Shown piece after piece: positions 11,046-21,543 of a stretch of 64,000 nucleotides of DNA. Both the position numbers and the translations under genes were made by a program. The notes beneath the pieces were generated by a model. The model saw nothing but the letters and a program-made list of their open reading frames with translations. It was not told where the DNA came from and did not search any database. The DNA comes from Lodderomyces elongisporus. Taxonomy: Eukaryota > Ascomycota > Pichiomycetes > Serinales > Debaryomycetaceae. The number at the start of each line of letters is the position of its first letter. Position 1 is the stretch's first letter. The stretch covers positions 1,674,001 to 1,738,000 of the forward strand of contig NC_083674.1 of NCBI RefSeq assembly GCF_030384665.1, written 5' to 3'.

Positions 11046-12179
11046 ATGTCAGATAAGTTGAATAGTACAAGTTCTCAAACAAACCCTCAGGGTAGTACAG
11101 ACTTGCCGCCAGCTCCAATTGAGAGTGCTTCTGCTTCCACACTAGCATCTACCTCGACTACTACACAGTCATTTTTAAGTCCCGCAAAAAGCAATAGTAG
11201 AACTACAAGTACATCAGATTCCGCCAACTTGCTAGAAACCGATTCCAAAATCAAATCTATTCTCAATAGCGATTCAGCACTTGACTTGCTACTGGATAGG
11301 TTAAAGCAAAGTCTTTCCACTGGTGAAGAGTTTAGTAAATTCATCAAGAAAAAGGCCCAAATCGAAGATGACCACTACAACCAATTGAAGAAATTTGCCA
11401 GCAATATCAGATCACAAATGAAAAATAACAGTAGGAACTTGAAGAGCGATTCTCTTCAGTTCCAAATGGATCGCATCATTGAGTTTGACGAAACATTGTA
11501 CGGCGTCGGACTGAGCTACGTAACTGCATTAAACACGATGTACGACGAGTTAACCTCCTTGATAAATACAATCACGCGATCCAGAAAGACCATTAAGGAC
11601 GAGTACAAGAAAAAGGATCGAGAATGTATGGATGCAATCTCGGCAGCAGACAAGGCAAGGTCCAGATACAATCACTTTTGCGAGGAATTGGACAGACTCA
11701 AAGGCGCCGATCCTTCGAAAAAATCATTTGGTCGTAAAACCGTTAGCGAACAAGAAGACGGCCTTCAAAGGAAGATAGACTCTGCAGATCTGGAATACAA
11801 ATCCCGGGTGGCAACTTGTAAAAAGTTGAAGGATGAGATTTTGGTTATCCACCGTCCAAATAACGCCAAAAAGCTCAAGAATTTGATCTTGGAGATGGAC
11901 ATTGCATTGAATGTGCAACTTCAAAAATATGCAACTTGGTGCGAGAATTTAATCATGAACTCGGGTGTTATGATAAGTCCCTTGCAGTCGACAAAGACCT
12001 CGATGAAAACAATGGCAAGTTCTATCGATAACGAAAAAGATTTGTACCATTTCTTGCTCAAGAGCGGCAGCCAGAGTCACAACAAGTCTCTTGTTCCCGT
12101 TGATTACCAAGTACATCCATCTTTGGTGAAAACAAGCAACATTGGGAAGCCATTTTTAAATAATAACAACGGTGGTGGC

Positions 12180-12212
<33 letters not shown>

Positions 12213-13277
12213 AGTAATACTAGTAGTAACATCTATGGTAACCACAATATGAACGGAAGTACCTCGAGGATGGATAACAGTGCTAGCAGCATCAAGGCAG
12301 CAGTTACAGGAAATACTGCAGGTAACCAATGGAGTCACAATAGAGCTCCATCGAGTGGATTCTTGAATACTACTTCATCACCGCCCGCGGCAGGAACAGG
12401 AACAGCATTATCACCATCGTTATCATCACAATCACAACAAGCGAATAGCACTTCGGCTCCATATTCGGGTAGCTTGATACCTAAATCTGGCCCAAACCAG
12501 GAGTCTTCTATTCGTACAAAGAATGATTTTTTGTCCTCCTCTGCAAATCCCCAGAATGAAGCTGCGCCGAAGGGGTATCTGTCCCTTGACCCCGCTAGTC
12601 AACCATCGACACCCAATCTCAATGGCCCCAAGCCACTTAATGCAGTGAAAATCAACAAGCAGCCTACATTTGGTGTATCTATTGAGGAAGTTATCACTTT
12701 TGCTGGAGTCGATAATGTTCCGCTTGTGGTTCGTAAGTGTATTGAAGTTATTGAAACATATGGTATCGACTTGGTTGGTATTTATCGAACAAGCTCGAAT
12801 TTCAACCAAGTAAAGAAACTTGGAGATGCCATTGACCAGAATTTTACCAATTATTTACAAATAGGTAAAAATATCGACCCCGGTAACGTCCTTGATTCAG
12901 ACATTTTCTGCATTGCATCGTTACTCAAGCGTTATTTTTTAAACTTGCCAGAACCGCTTGTGACCAACGCAGAGTCCCAGTCTTTTATCGAGACAGTCAA
13001 ACTGAATGACGAGCACCACATTGCCAAGAAGTTGCATCACTTGGTTTATAATTTACCCGATGGAGCCTATTTCACATTAAGAGCTCTAATATTCCACTTG
13101 AACAAAATAGCCGCACATGAGGCACAAAACAGAATGAATGCAAAATCTTTGGCAATCATTTGGGGACCAGTCATATTCAATGATGCAGCAAGCACTGCAC
13201 AGGACTTGAGCTACAAGAGTAAGGTTGTTGAAAAGTTAATGTCCATTGCTACAGATATCTTTGAAGAGGATGAATAA
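11046..13277 (+). CDS. RGD1: RGD1, F-BAR plus RhoGAP protein
   Basis: A 743-residue protein with an N-terminal Ser/Thr-rich segment, an F-BAR domain at about 75-330 (begins LDLLLDRLKQSLSTGEEFSK), a low-complexity Asn/Ser linker (about 375-530, with an Asn run near 380) and a C-terminal RhoGAP domain at about 545-735. The GAP arginine finger is in GIYRTSSN near residue 580, and the later KSLAIIWGPVIF motif is typical. Yeast Rgd1 (666 residues) has the same order, binds phosphoinositides at growth sites and stimulates GTP hydrolysis by Rho3 and Rho4. The extra length here is in the linker. The start is the first Met, after a pyrimidine- and CAA-rich leader. RHO2 at 47561 is another Rho-pathway gene in the window, but it is not the known Rgd1 target. 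Confidence 0.92.
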
Positions 13278-13505
13278 CAGAGTCGTGATTGCTTATTTAA
13301 TCTTTTTTTTTTTCTCCCTCTCCTAGTTTACTCAATTTGTTTTGTTTATCCATCAAAGGGATGGTGAGTATATGTAAATGTACAGTAATTAATAAATCTT
13401 TTTTCAAATATCTTTGAATCTTGAAAAAAAGCTGTTCTCTGTTTCTCTGTTCTCTCTTCGTTTTTCCCTCTTCCCTCTCACTCTTTAAACTTGTTAGATT
13501 ATTAT

Positions 13506-14366
13506 CTAATACATCATTACAGGTGGTTTGTCTTTCTTTTTTTGCAGTTGTTCTGACTTTTCTTGACTAGCGCTGTATCCTGCATTTCGATAATTAGCCG
13601 CCGATTTCCCAACACGATAATTCCCACTAAGCACGCTAATTCCAACAGCACCAGCACCAGAACTATCACCAACGCTGGCATTAGGGGGACCACTAACACT
13701 ACTACTTCCACCAAAAGGTCCGGGACTTTTCTTTTTTTGATAAAAGCTTCGTGCTTCTCTATTCTTCATTTCTTGCTCTAATCGTAATTTTCGCGCTAGC
13801 TCTTCCTTCTGTCGCTTTTCTAGTTTCAACCTTTCGTCTTCTTTAATTTGGGCATATTCTTCATCACTAATACCCAACAATCTACGCTTAATATCCCTAA
13901 GCTCTTCCTTGATTGCAAATTGAAATTCTTCAGACTCTATGATTTTTTCTTGTATATCCCGATCTACAATTCCCAATATAGTGTTACTGGGTCCATTAGA
14001 ATCTTGAGTATAAGATTCTTTTTCTGATAAACTGACACCTGTGCCCTTATCGGTGGTATTGTTATTGCTCAGACTATGTGATCCAGAACGCTGATTAACT
14101 ATTTCCCCTTGGATCAACGCTGCCATTTTGCCTTTATTTTTAATTAGTATCAGTGGGTCATGCTTCACTTTGGACTCGATCATGATCTGTAGCTTAAGAA
14201 GTAAGTTTTTACATGTTTCGGACTCCTTAAAATTCTCTAGTAGTTCTTTCCTCTGCTTATCAAAATTACCATTCTTTTTGTATATTGTAGTTAAGTGTTT
14301 TGGATCTTGAGCTTTAGCATGATTTTGCAGTATAGGTTGCCGGTTTGGTGTATTGCTACTGGACAT
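13506..14366 (-). CDS. SHG1: SHG1, COMPASS (Set1) complex subunit
   Basis: A 286-residue protein with the COMPASS-Shg1 domain at about 26-95: LTTIYKKNGNFDKQRKELLE followed by a second helix and GKMAALIQGEIV. Shg1 is a small subunit of the Set1 histone H3-K4 methyltransferase complex in the nucleus. Yeast Shg1 is only about 142 residues. The extra length here is a charged coiled coil (about 145-215, KEELRDIKRRLLG and following) and a Gly/Ser-rich tail. The gene is divergent from the cullin gene and the two share a promoter of about 250-300 bases. It converges with RGD1, about 230 bases away. Confidence 0.82.
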   Translation of the reverse strand: MSSSNTPNRQPILQNHAKAQDPKHLTTIYKKNGNFDKQRKELLENFKESETCKNLLLKLQIMIESKVKHDPLILIKNKGKMAALIQGEIVNQRSGSHSLSNNNTTDKGTGVSLSEKESYTQDSNGPSNTILGIVDRDIQEKIIESEEFQFAIKEELRDIKRRLLGISDEEYAQIKEDERLKLEKRQKEELARKLRLEQEMKNREARSFYQKKKSPGPFGGSSSVSGPPNASVGDSSGAGAVGISVLSGNYRVGKSAANYRNAGYSASQEKSEQLQKKKDKPPVMMY

Positions 14367-14672
14367 TTTTGAGCTGTATTGGTGTAAGTCTTTTTAGGTC
14401 TGCGATAGGAAAGAGTTTTTGATTATTCACTGTTGTGTTTATTTTGCAAAATTAAACAATTGGAAAAATAAAATAAAAAATAATAAAAATATATATAAAT
14501 AAAAAAAATGTAGAAAGAATGAAGCAGGGAATTAAGGGGAACAAACAATACAAAAAATTGCATAAATATTAAATAAAGGCGAGAGAGAGAATGTGCAAAT
14601 ATCAGCCACAGAATGTCATATATTCTCGCTTCATTGATACTTGCAACCAGGTATCTATACACCAACATAATT

Positions 14673-17387
14673 ATGCCTAAATCAATTGGAGAGATACTAA
14701 GTTTAAATCAAACCAGAACATCTGCAGAACACGAGAGGACTTTGTCGCATATGATAACACATTCTGCTATACCCCTGCAGGAGAAAAACAAGTTACAATT
14801 GGAAACCACTGATAAAAGACGAAAATTACACCACGGAGATGCCATTTCAAACATAGAGGGTTTTTCATCATTTGTTGAAGAGGATCATGATAACCGTGGC
14901 GGTGATGGTTTAGCTGCTACCAATGATACCAATGATACTATTCAACAGCGACTAAGCATGTCAAAATCTGTTTTATTCAATGTAATGGACAGAATCATAA
15001 ATGACGAACCTTTGGGTCACTCATTGGTGTATCTTTACCGATTGGCAGAAAGTGTTTGCAAATACAAGCATTCGGAGATGAAGGAGCTTAGCGACATTCT
15101 TATTGAAAAATTGGAAAGAAAGTTTAATGATTTAACTTTTTTAAATGACGACAGAGACAAAGTTGACTTTAATGATGATGATGAAGATGATGATCAAGTA
15201 ATCATGAAGTGTCAAAATTTTATCAATAAATGGAAGGTATGGCAAACTTGTTTCACCAAAATGGCGCACTTTTTTTATTACCTTGATACGTATTACTTAA
15301 TGCCACATCATTTTCGAACACCAATAGCCAAGTATGCAACTAACAAATTTGCAAATTTCTATTTTCCCTTTTCTAGCACACCCGACTCTCTGTATTCAAT
15401 GAAACAAACCTACTTGGCCTTAGTTAAGATTGTTTACAAAAAAAGTGTTTATTTTAGAGAGTTGACTGATGAAAGCGAAGGCTATGGCGATGACAATGGT
15501 AATGGCAATAGCGATGGCAAGGGTGATGTTCTAAAGCTATATCATGAGTTTACCCTACTTTATCAAGATCTCACACAGTTTTTAAATATTGCGCTGGATG
15601 ATTCAACATTGAATAAAGTTGATTTGGCCGTGATACAAAAAATTGAAGAGACGATTTCTTTGACGCACATTATTGAAGATCTTGATACAAAGGACAAAAT
15701 CGAGAATGATCAACTTAATGCACCAGATAATGCATTAAAGGTGGCAAAAGTGTTTAAATTTTTGAAGAAAGAAGCACTGTTTTATAATCGCTGCAGTAAA
15801 AGTAAATTATTTATCCAAAAACTAATTTCGCAATTGTCATTCAAGCTCATTTTTGGAGGTGAGTGGGAAGAGCTCGTTGATCGTGAATTTGACTTGCTTA
15901 TTGAGTCGCCGGAAGAAGTGCGTATGTTGATCAATTATTGTCGTGAAGTTTATCATACTCATGGTTTGATGGGAATTTCTCGATTTGCTTATTCATGGCT
16001 GCTATATTGTAAGAAAACGTTGGATGTGTGTATTAATGATTACAGAAAGGGAGTAGTCAATATTGATGAATGGCCCAGCTTTATTTTATATGGCAAGCGA
16101 ATTTTGGACAAGCTAGAGCAACAATGTGCTTTTAATTTCCAAACTGATGCAGAGTTTCGTGAAAAACTCAATGTTTCATTTGCCAACTTTGTTAATGACG
16201 AAGCAAATAATATATTTATCATCCAGCTGATGAACAAATTCTGTGATACATATTTCAAATCGAATTTCAAATCTTATCCGCAGATGAAATACACATTATC
16301 ATTCGAAAAAGCAAGACACCTTGTTATGATATATTTTAAAGCTTTGAAAAATAAAGTTGATTTCTTGAGCGTATACAGACGAGAAGCTTCCAGGCGTTTG
16401 CTTCTAAAGAAGTCATTGAACGTCAATGAGGAAGAGACTTTGGTTGTTGAACTTGTTGGAGAAGTAGTGGAGAGCGAAGCATCAATAGCCCTTTTGTCTA
16501 TGTTTGAAGATTTGTCAGTCTCTAAATCTTTAGGTTTAGAATTTAGCCAGCAACAGATAAATGGCATCGAATTCGAGGCACTTGTTCTAGATAGGAAAGT
16601 ATGGCCAGATGTATCAAACGTTGACTACCAGAATATAAAGATACCAAAGGAAATGGAACAATTGCTATTGAGTTTTGACGATTTTTACCATGGTAAAGAA
16701 CGAAAACTAAAGAATAGAAATCTTGACTGGAGCAGTAATTACAGGTTCCATAAAGTGACCATCAGCGGTAACTTTTCGAGTGGTGAAGTGTCAATCACTG
16801 CAAACATGTTACAGGCGGTGTTAATTATGTTGTTTAATGAGCAGTCCCTGTACACCTTGGAGCAACTCGGTGCTAAATCTGGAATGAACTTGTCATTATT
16901 GCAAGCAGTTCTCAATACAATGAATCTGGGCAAATCGAAAATTGTCACTCAGAAAGGTGAGAAGGTTTTGTACAACTTGCAATACAAGGGGCCTCCAAAA
17001 CTCAAGCTTCCAATGATCAAAGAGCCAATTGGTTCTGCGAATGAATCTTTCAAAAAAAATCGCAATAATGAAAACAATAACGGTATTATTAGTTTCAACG
17101 ATGAAGATAACACTCATAAGACAGGAAATCATATTTTGCTGAGAGATTCGGACTCTGATGCACTTGATATTTTAAACCATAACAGAGTAGAGGAGTATAA
17201 AAGTGTTTTAATGAGAATATTGAAACAAGAGTCGAGTCTTGATGTACTGGACTTGCTTAATAGAGCAATTGAGATTTTGCAGGCGCGAAGACCCGTTTAT
17301 GTTACTCAACTTAACGAATGTTTAGAAAATTTGATTGAGCAAGAATTTTTAGCTCGAAGTGGTTCCAACATTCAATACCTTCATTGA
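14673..17387 (+). CDS. Cullin family ubiquitin-ligase scaffold (CUL3/RTT101-type)
   Basis: A 904-residue protein from the chosen start MPKSIGEILSLNQ at 14673. An in-frame Met at 14613 would add 20 mostly hydrophobic residues with no family support, so I prefer the downstream start. The N-terminal half is helical cullin repeats with an acidic insert (about 185-200). The cullin-homology region ends in a winged helix with QAVLIMLFNEQSLYTLEQLG and a following GKSKIVTQKGEKVLYNLQ. The last 65 residues are the cullin Nedd8 domain. YKSVLMRILKQESS contains the lysine at the usual neddylation position, and the protein ends FLARSGSNIQYLH. Cullins hold a RING protein and a substrate adaptor together. The sequence is divergent, so I cannot separate CUL3 from RTT101/CUL8; CDC53 seems less likely. 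Confidence 0.8.
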   Translation: MPKSIGEILSLNQTRTSAEHERTLSHMITHSAIPLQEKNKLQLETTDKRRKLHHGDAISNIEGFSSFVEEDHDNRGGDGLAATNDTNDTIQQRLSMSKSVLFNVMDRIINDEPLGHSLVYLYRLAESVCKYKHSEMKELSDILIEKLERKFNDLTFLNDDRDKVDFNDDDEDDDQVIMKCQNFINKWKVWQTCFTKMAHFFYYLDTYYLMPHHFRTPIAKYATNKFANFYFPFSSTPDSLYSMKQTYLALVKIVYKKSVYFRELTDESEGYGDDNGNGNSDGKGDVLKLYHEFTLLYQDLTQFLNIALDDSTLNKVDLAVIQKIEETISLTHIIEDLDTKDKIENDQLNAPDNALKVAKVFKFLKKEALFYNRCSKSKLFIQKLISQLSFKLIFGGEWEELVDREFDLLIESPEEVRMLINYCREVYHTHGLMGISRFAYSWLLYCKKTLDVCINDYRKGVVNIDEWPSFILYGKRILDKLEQQCAFNFQTDAEFREKLNVSFANFVNDEANNIFIIQLMNKFCDTYFKSNFKSYPQMKYTLSFEKARHLVMIYFKALKNKVDFLSVYRREASRRLLLKKSLNVNEEETLVVELVGEVVESEASIALLSMFEDLSVSKSLGLEFSQQQINGIEFEALVLDRKVWPDVSNVDYQNIKIPKEMEQLLLSFDDFYHGKERKLKNRNLDWSSNYRFHKVTISGNFSSGEVSITANMLQAVLIMLFNEQSLYTLEQLGAKSGMNLSLLQAVLNTMNLGKSKIVTQKGEKVLYNLQYKGPPKLKLPMIKEPIGSANESFKKNRNNENNNGIISFNDEDNTHKTGNHILLRDSDSDALDILNHNRVEEYKSVLMRILKQESSLDVLDLLNRAIEILQARRPVYVTQLNECLENLIEQEFLARSGSNIQYLH

Positions 17388-17391
17388 ACTC

Positions 17392-17392
<1 letters not shown>

Positions 17393-17425
<33 letters not shown>

Positions 17426-17426
17426 T
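17393..17426. repeat. TA dinucleotide repeat in the 3' flank of the cullin gene
   Basis: About 15 TA units directly follow the cullin stop codon. AT-rich runs like this often act as yeast 3'-end efficiency elements, so it probably belongs to the transcript end. Confidence 0.7.
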
Positions 17427-17605
17427 CTATTTCAACATATTTCTTTTTTTTTTGATTTAACCCACCATTTCTTTCTCTTTTTCTCTTTCTTTTTTTATTT
17501 CAATCAATTTATTGTTTTCTGATGGATGCAGCTCTTGTTTCTACTTAGCCGTTCTTTTTTGGGCCACTTTGGCGGTTCTTCACTTTAGTTGATTCTCCAG
17601 TTCAA

Positions 17606-17981
17606 TTATTGTGGAATTGATTCTGGGTCTTGTTCTTCAATCCAGTGTTGACCAACAAAAGGGATCTTCTCGTAGAAAGTTTGTTGGAACAATGGAACAC
17701 CTTCAGTGAAAACAGCAACGGCACAACCTGCAGCACCACCCCAGAAGACCAAGTCTGGAATGTAAGACCTTACCAATGGTGCGTTTAATTTACCGAAGTG
17801 TGAAATTGCTTTGTAAGCTGGACCTTTGACGTACTATCCAATCGGTTAGTATTATATTCCTATTGACAGCTGGAACACCTTGTCATCTCACAAGTATGGC
17901 CATTCTGAAACTCTTCACAAGCTGGAGTTTAATCGTTAGCTCCATCACTATTCAAAACTGAATGTTACATACTGAAACCAT
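17606..17981 (-). CDS. QCR10: QCR10, cytochrome bc1 complex subunit 10 (spliced, two exons)
   Basis: Coding parts are complement(17606-17833) and complement(17973-17981), joined across one intron to give 78 residues. Exon 1 is only ATG GTT TCA (M-V-S). Exon 2 starts YVKGPAYKAISHFGKLNAP and includes the membrane segment IPDLVFWGGAAGCAVAVFTE, ending ESIPQ. Yeast Qcr10 is 77 residues with the same landmarks (W-G-G-A, V-F-T-E-G, KIP.LG). It is a small non-essential subunit of respiratory complex III in the inner mitochondrial membrane. The frame is not open from an ATG without splicing, so simple ORF calling misses it. A CCAAT box on the coding strand at 18080-18076, about 95 bases upstream, fits Hap-complex control of respiratory genes. 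Confidence 0.93.
17834..17972 (-). other. QCR10: QCR10 spliceosomal intron (139 nt)
   Basis: On the minus strand the 5' splice site is GTATGT (17972-17967), the branch site is TACTAAC (about 17849-17843) and the 3' splice site is TAG at 17836-17834. All three match yeast consensus exactly and splicing restores the QCR10 frame in phase 0 after codon 3. Confidence 0.92.
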
Positions 17982-18469
17982 TGTTAGTTGATGTAATATT
18001 TGTAGGGCTGAAAAACCTTGAGTCAACTTTGGTAAGTTGATCATCTATGGCTATATTATTTTTCGTCTTGATTTAATTGGCGAGAAACGCAACATGACGC
18101 AGAAAATCGTGAAACCTTTGCGACACTCACTCGCGACACTTTGTTGTGGAGGAAGTAGAGTCCACTGATCTTGGTTGATTAGGTGAATAGACTATCTAAA
18201 AACCAACAACAAAAAAAGAAAAAGAATAGCTTATGTTTGTGCTTAACACCATCATATAGAGCTTTGTTATAGGCTCGAAAGATGTCAAAAGTAATCCTAG
18301 TTTGTTTTGTCTCTCACTGTGTCTGTGTGTGACTCAGAAGAAAAGATATGAACTAAAGGAAGGGGTAGGATGGGTTACAAACGTAGAGTATAGAAATATA
18401 GCTTTAAATATCAACACACAATTCATTGAAGCCTGTTTAAATATATATTTTCCTTTAGCTTTTTGTATG

Positions 18470-18517
<48 letters not shown>

Positions 18518-18657
18518 TATATTTGTGATTACATGAGATTATCCTAATCGTTATGTGATACTACGTAAGATACTATATAAGATCCTGCTTTATCATCAAT
18601 GACAATGAAAACCCTTTTCTTAAAACAGGACGCACGAGTCTCAAGACATTCTTTTTA
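17982..18657. other. Gene-free region: QCR10 promoter and ACP1 3' flank
   Basis: Holds the CCAAT box at 18076-18080 and a TA/GTAT microsatellite at 18465-18523. No further gene was seen. Confidence 0.7.
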
Positions 18658-19101
18658 TTAACATGAATCGGGTTGTGCCATGATGTAATCGATGGCTTGT
18701 CCCACTGTCTTTATCGAGTCGGCTTCATTATCTGGAATTTGAATGTTGAATTCGTGCTCCAATTCCATAACAACTTCAACAACATCCAAAGAATCCAAGC
18801 CTAAATCTTGAACAAAACTGGATGACTCGGTAATGGTTTTGGCCTTTTCAGGTTCAACTTTGTCAAAACCTTCCAACAACTCAATGATTCTTTCCTTGGC
18901 ATCATCTCTTTGCAAAGCTGGAAATCCTGCGTATGAACGAGTGAAGTTGAGGGTGGTTGCAGATGGTGCTTTAAGACCGAGACAAACTGGTTGTAAAGCT
19001 CGAAGCTGGGTGAGTTTCTGCATTGGTGCTACCAGAGAAAAAGATCTTTGACTAGCTTTAATTGATCTTGATAATACCGTTCTAAACATCTTCGAATTCA
19101 C
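18658..19101 (-). CDS. ACP1: ACP1, mitochondrial acyl carrier protein
   Basis: A 147-residue protein with an N-terminal mitochondrial presequence rich in Arg/Ser ([20 protein letters not shown]) and a C-terminal acyl-carrier domain at about 68-145. The phosphopantetheine attachment motif LGLDSLD is intact, with its serine near residue 103. The protein carries growing acyl chains in mitochondrial type II fatty acid synthesis, supplies octanoate for lipoate, and in yeasts with complex I is also a subunit of that complex. It additionally supports Fe-S cluster assembly. A second Met at residue 5 may be the true start, since the presequence reads better from there. It is divergent from MRPS12. Confidence 0.95.
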   Translation of the reverse strand: MNSKMFRTVLSRSIKASQRSFSLVAPMQKLTQLRALQPVCLGLKAPSATTLNFTRSYAGFPALQRDDAKERIIELLEGFDKVEPEKAKTITESSSFVQDLGLDSLDVVEVVMELEHEFNIQIPDNEADSIKTVGQAIDYIMAQPDSC

Positions 19102-19509
19102 TTTGGCGTTGGTGGAAAAAGGCGTAGGGGGGGTGATACAATGTATTGTTAAACAAAAAAAAAAAGTAGAAAAGAAAAGAAAAGAAAACTGAAAGATATA
19201 AAGTGGGTGGATTGCAACTAAAGAAACGGGTTCAGGCTGTTTCTATCTTTGTTTTTTTTTTTTTTCTTTATTATTTTAATTATTATTATTTTTTTCTTTT
19301 TTTTTTTGCTTCTTCTTCTTCCTGGCCCGAGCCTGTTTTATTACCATTTCAAGTGGATGGAAAAAAAAAAAAAAAAAGCTCACGAACTTAAACTCCTCGC
19401 ATTCTAAAACTTTTCAAAATTACCCATATTATTGTGATTCTGGTTTTAGTTTATTGATTGAGGCATATTTCTCAGTTATACTCATATATAATTTGCTCAT
19501 CAAATCATA
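19102..19509. other. Divergent promoter shared by ACP1 and MRPS12
   Basis: About 400 bases between two nuclear genes for mitochondrial proteins. It has T-tracts at 19251-19309 and a 17-base A-tract at 19361-19377. No gene is present. Confidence 0.7.
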
Positions 19510-20061
19510 ATGTTTAGATCGATCCTAGGGTCTGTTAGCCGCCGTTTAACTTCAGGACCAGTCTCGGCATCTCAGCTTCTTACGCCATATGCCCAATCTA
19601 TACAGCATGCAAAACTTGGGCCAACTTCATTGGTTTCTTCATCATTATCACCATCTTCTTCCACTTTCTCACAACTTCGGTACTCGTCAATCAATCAAAT
19701 CCAATTTTACAAACATTACGATCCGGTGAAGATCCGTCCCACACAATCACCAGATTTGGAGAATAATTGTTTTAAAAGAGGTGTCATTTTACGTATCATG
19801 ATTTTGAAACCCAAAAAGCCAAATTCAGCATTGAGAAAATGTGCAAGAGTCAGATTGAGTAATGGTAAAGTTATCAGTGCATTAATCCCAGGAGAGGGCC
19901 ACAATTTGCAAGAGCATCATGTTGTATTAGTACGCGGAGGAAGAGTTCAAGATGTTCCTGGTGTCAAGTACCATTTGGTAAGAGGAGCTTACGATTTGGC
20001 AGGTGTAGCTAACAGAACCACATCTAGGAGTAGATATGGTGTGAAGAAACCTAAGCAGTAA
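19510..20061 (+). CDS. MRPS12: MRPS12, mitochondrial ribosomal protein uS12m
   Basis: A 183-residue protein with an N-terminal presequence ([20 protein letters not shown]) and a Ser-rich linker. The uS12 fold runs from about residue 75 to the end. Conserved S12 motifs are [19 protein letters not shown] and, near the C-terminus, [19 protein letters not shown]. The protein sits at the decoding centre of the mitochondrial small subunit. Mature length matches bacterial and mitochondrial S12. Confidence 0.95.
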   Translation: MFRSILGSVSRRLTSGPVSASQLLTPYAQSIQHAKLGPTSLVSSSLSPSSSTFSQLRYSSINQIQFYKHYDPVKIRPTQSPDLENNCFKRGVILRIMILKPKKPNSALRKCARVRLSNGKVISALIPGEGHNLQEHHVVLVRGGRVQDVPGVKYHLVRGAYDLAGVANRTTSRSRYGVKKPKQ

Positions 20062-20508
20062 ACCACAAGGGGTGAATATTAACCTTACAACATTACGCTA
20101 AAGAAGAATTTATATACACATGTCGATGATTTAATTCATGGAGTAAAGTTGCTAGAGTAACGGAAGATAAACAGAATTGAAAACTAAATTGGAATGGAAA
20201 AGAAAAGAAAAGAGAAAAGAGAAAAGAGAAAAGAGAAAGAGAAAAAAGAAAAACGAAAAAAAGGAAGAGGAAGATTTGGAGTGAACTTGTTCTTCGTTTT
20301 TACTTGTGTAAATAAAACTTTAAGTACTATATTTTTTTTAAATCAGTGTTCTTATAAACATTAACCCATCCATTGGGTGTTGGTCGTAGAACAAAAGGAA
20401 ACAAAAAAACCCTAAAACCAAGGAGGAAGAAGAAGAAGAAGAAGAAGAAGAAGAAGAAGAAAATTTAGATGGAAAAGAAGAAAAAGTAGATTAAGACTCT
20501 AGTTCAAT
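20062..20508. other. Gene-free convergent region between MRPS12 and ARC35
   Basis: Mostly purine-rich low-complexity DNA: AAAAGAG units at 20197-20250 and a GAA microsatellite at 20423-20462. It probably holds the two transcript ends. Confidence 0.7.
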
Positions 20509-21543
20509 CTATGCCTTAACATCGAATCTTCTTCCACTTGCAGTCTTTCTATTTTCAATAACCTTACCTTCGTCATCCACATTCTCTGGCTTGGCTCTAT
20601 TTAAAATCTTCAAAAATTCCTTCACTCTGAATCTCATTCTGGAATGCATGTACGCCTTGGAACATTTAATATGGTAGTGGAAATAGTTTCTGAACAACTG
20701 GATATGCGAAATACAGTTTTCTCTCTTGTCGCCACGAACCAAGTGTCTAGGGAACAATACAAATGTCACATATCCTTTATTATCATCATTGATCTTGCCC
20801 TTCTTCGATTGTGGAATATAGTTTTGTATGTCCAACGGAGCATCTACGTGGGAATACAAGACTTGTGGAGCAGTTTGCACCGATCTCTTTCTAGCGTCAA
20901 CGAATTCCTGTAAGAAAACCTTACCAAACACCTTATCTGTTTCATCCTGGAATAAGGTTGAAAAAATTACGGTAACACGATCAAATGAAGGTTTAAGGTA
21001 GATTGTCTCATCAACACCCCTGTATTTTATAACAATGACTTCTTCGCCACTCAACTCTTGTTGGATTTCCTCCGCGTAAGTGTTGGAGTTGGCATATTTC
21101 TTTGCTAGTTCATCATACCTATTAAACGCCTTATGGAATGGTGCTGCCATGGAATGACGTCTAAGAAGTGCAAGGTCCTCAATTAACTTTAATCTGGTCT
21201 CTTCGTCATCCTGCGCGACAGAGGCTTCCGTGTCTAAGATAAGTGAATAATTGTAACCTTGCTCGATTTGAGAATTGTCTAAAATGGTCAAGCTTTTGTA
21301 TTGCTCGTACTTTGATTGCAAGTAAGCAACATTATCGCACTTGACTAAATCGTCCCAACATTTTTGACTAATCGATATAAGCAATTTGCCCTTGTCACCA
21401 GACACAGTGCTAATATGGTATGTAGTAAAGTCGAAATCGGTAATGATACGATCAAGAGACTTGAGTGAGTCTCCTTCAACTGGGAACAACCGTTCTGTAA
21501 GTGTTTTTTGTATAAGTAAATTTTCCTGTTCAATTTGCAACAT
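20509..21543 (-). CDS. ARC35: ARC35, Arp2/3 complex subunit (ARPC2)
   Basis: A 344-residue protein, almost the same length as yeast Arc35 (342). It starts MLQIEQENLLIQKTLTERLF and keeps the ARPC2 landmarks: DFDFTTYHIS near residue 40, PFHKAFNRYDELAKKY near 140, and the C-terminal helix with YFHYHIKCSKAYMHSRMR that packs against ARPC4. With ARPC4 it forms the core of the Arp2/3 complex, which nucleates branched actin at cortical patches during endocytosis. Confidence 0.95.
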   Translation of the reverse strand: MLQIEQENLLIQKTLTERLFPVEGDSLKSLDRIITDFDFTTYHISTVSGDKGKLLISISQKCWDDLVKCDNVAYLQSKYEQYKSLTILDNSQIEQGYNYSLILDTEASVAQDDEETRLKLIEDLALLRRHSMAAPFHKAFNRYDELAKKYANSNTYAEEIQQELSGEEVIVIKYRGVDETIYLKPSFDRVTVIFSTLFQDETDKVFGKVFLQEFVDARKRSVQTAPQVLYSHVDAPLDIQNYIPQSKKGKINDDNKGYVTFVLFPRHLVRGDKRENCISHIQLFRNYFHYHIKCSKAYMHSRMRFRVKEFLKILNRAKPENVDDEGKVIENRKTASGRRFDVKA

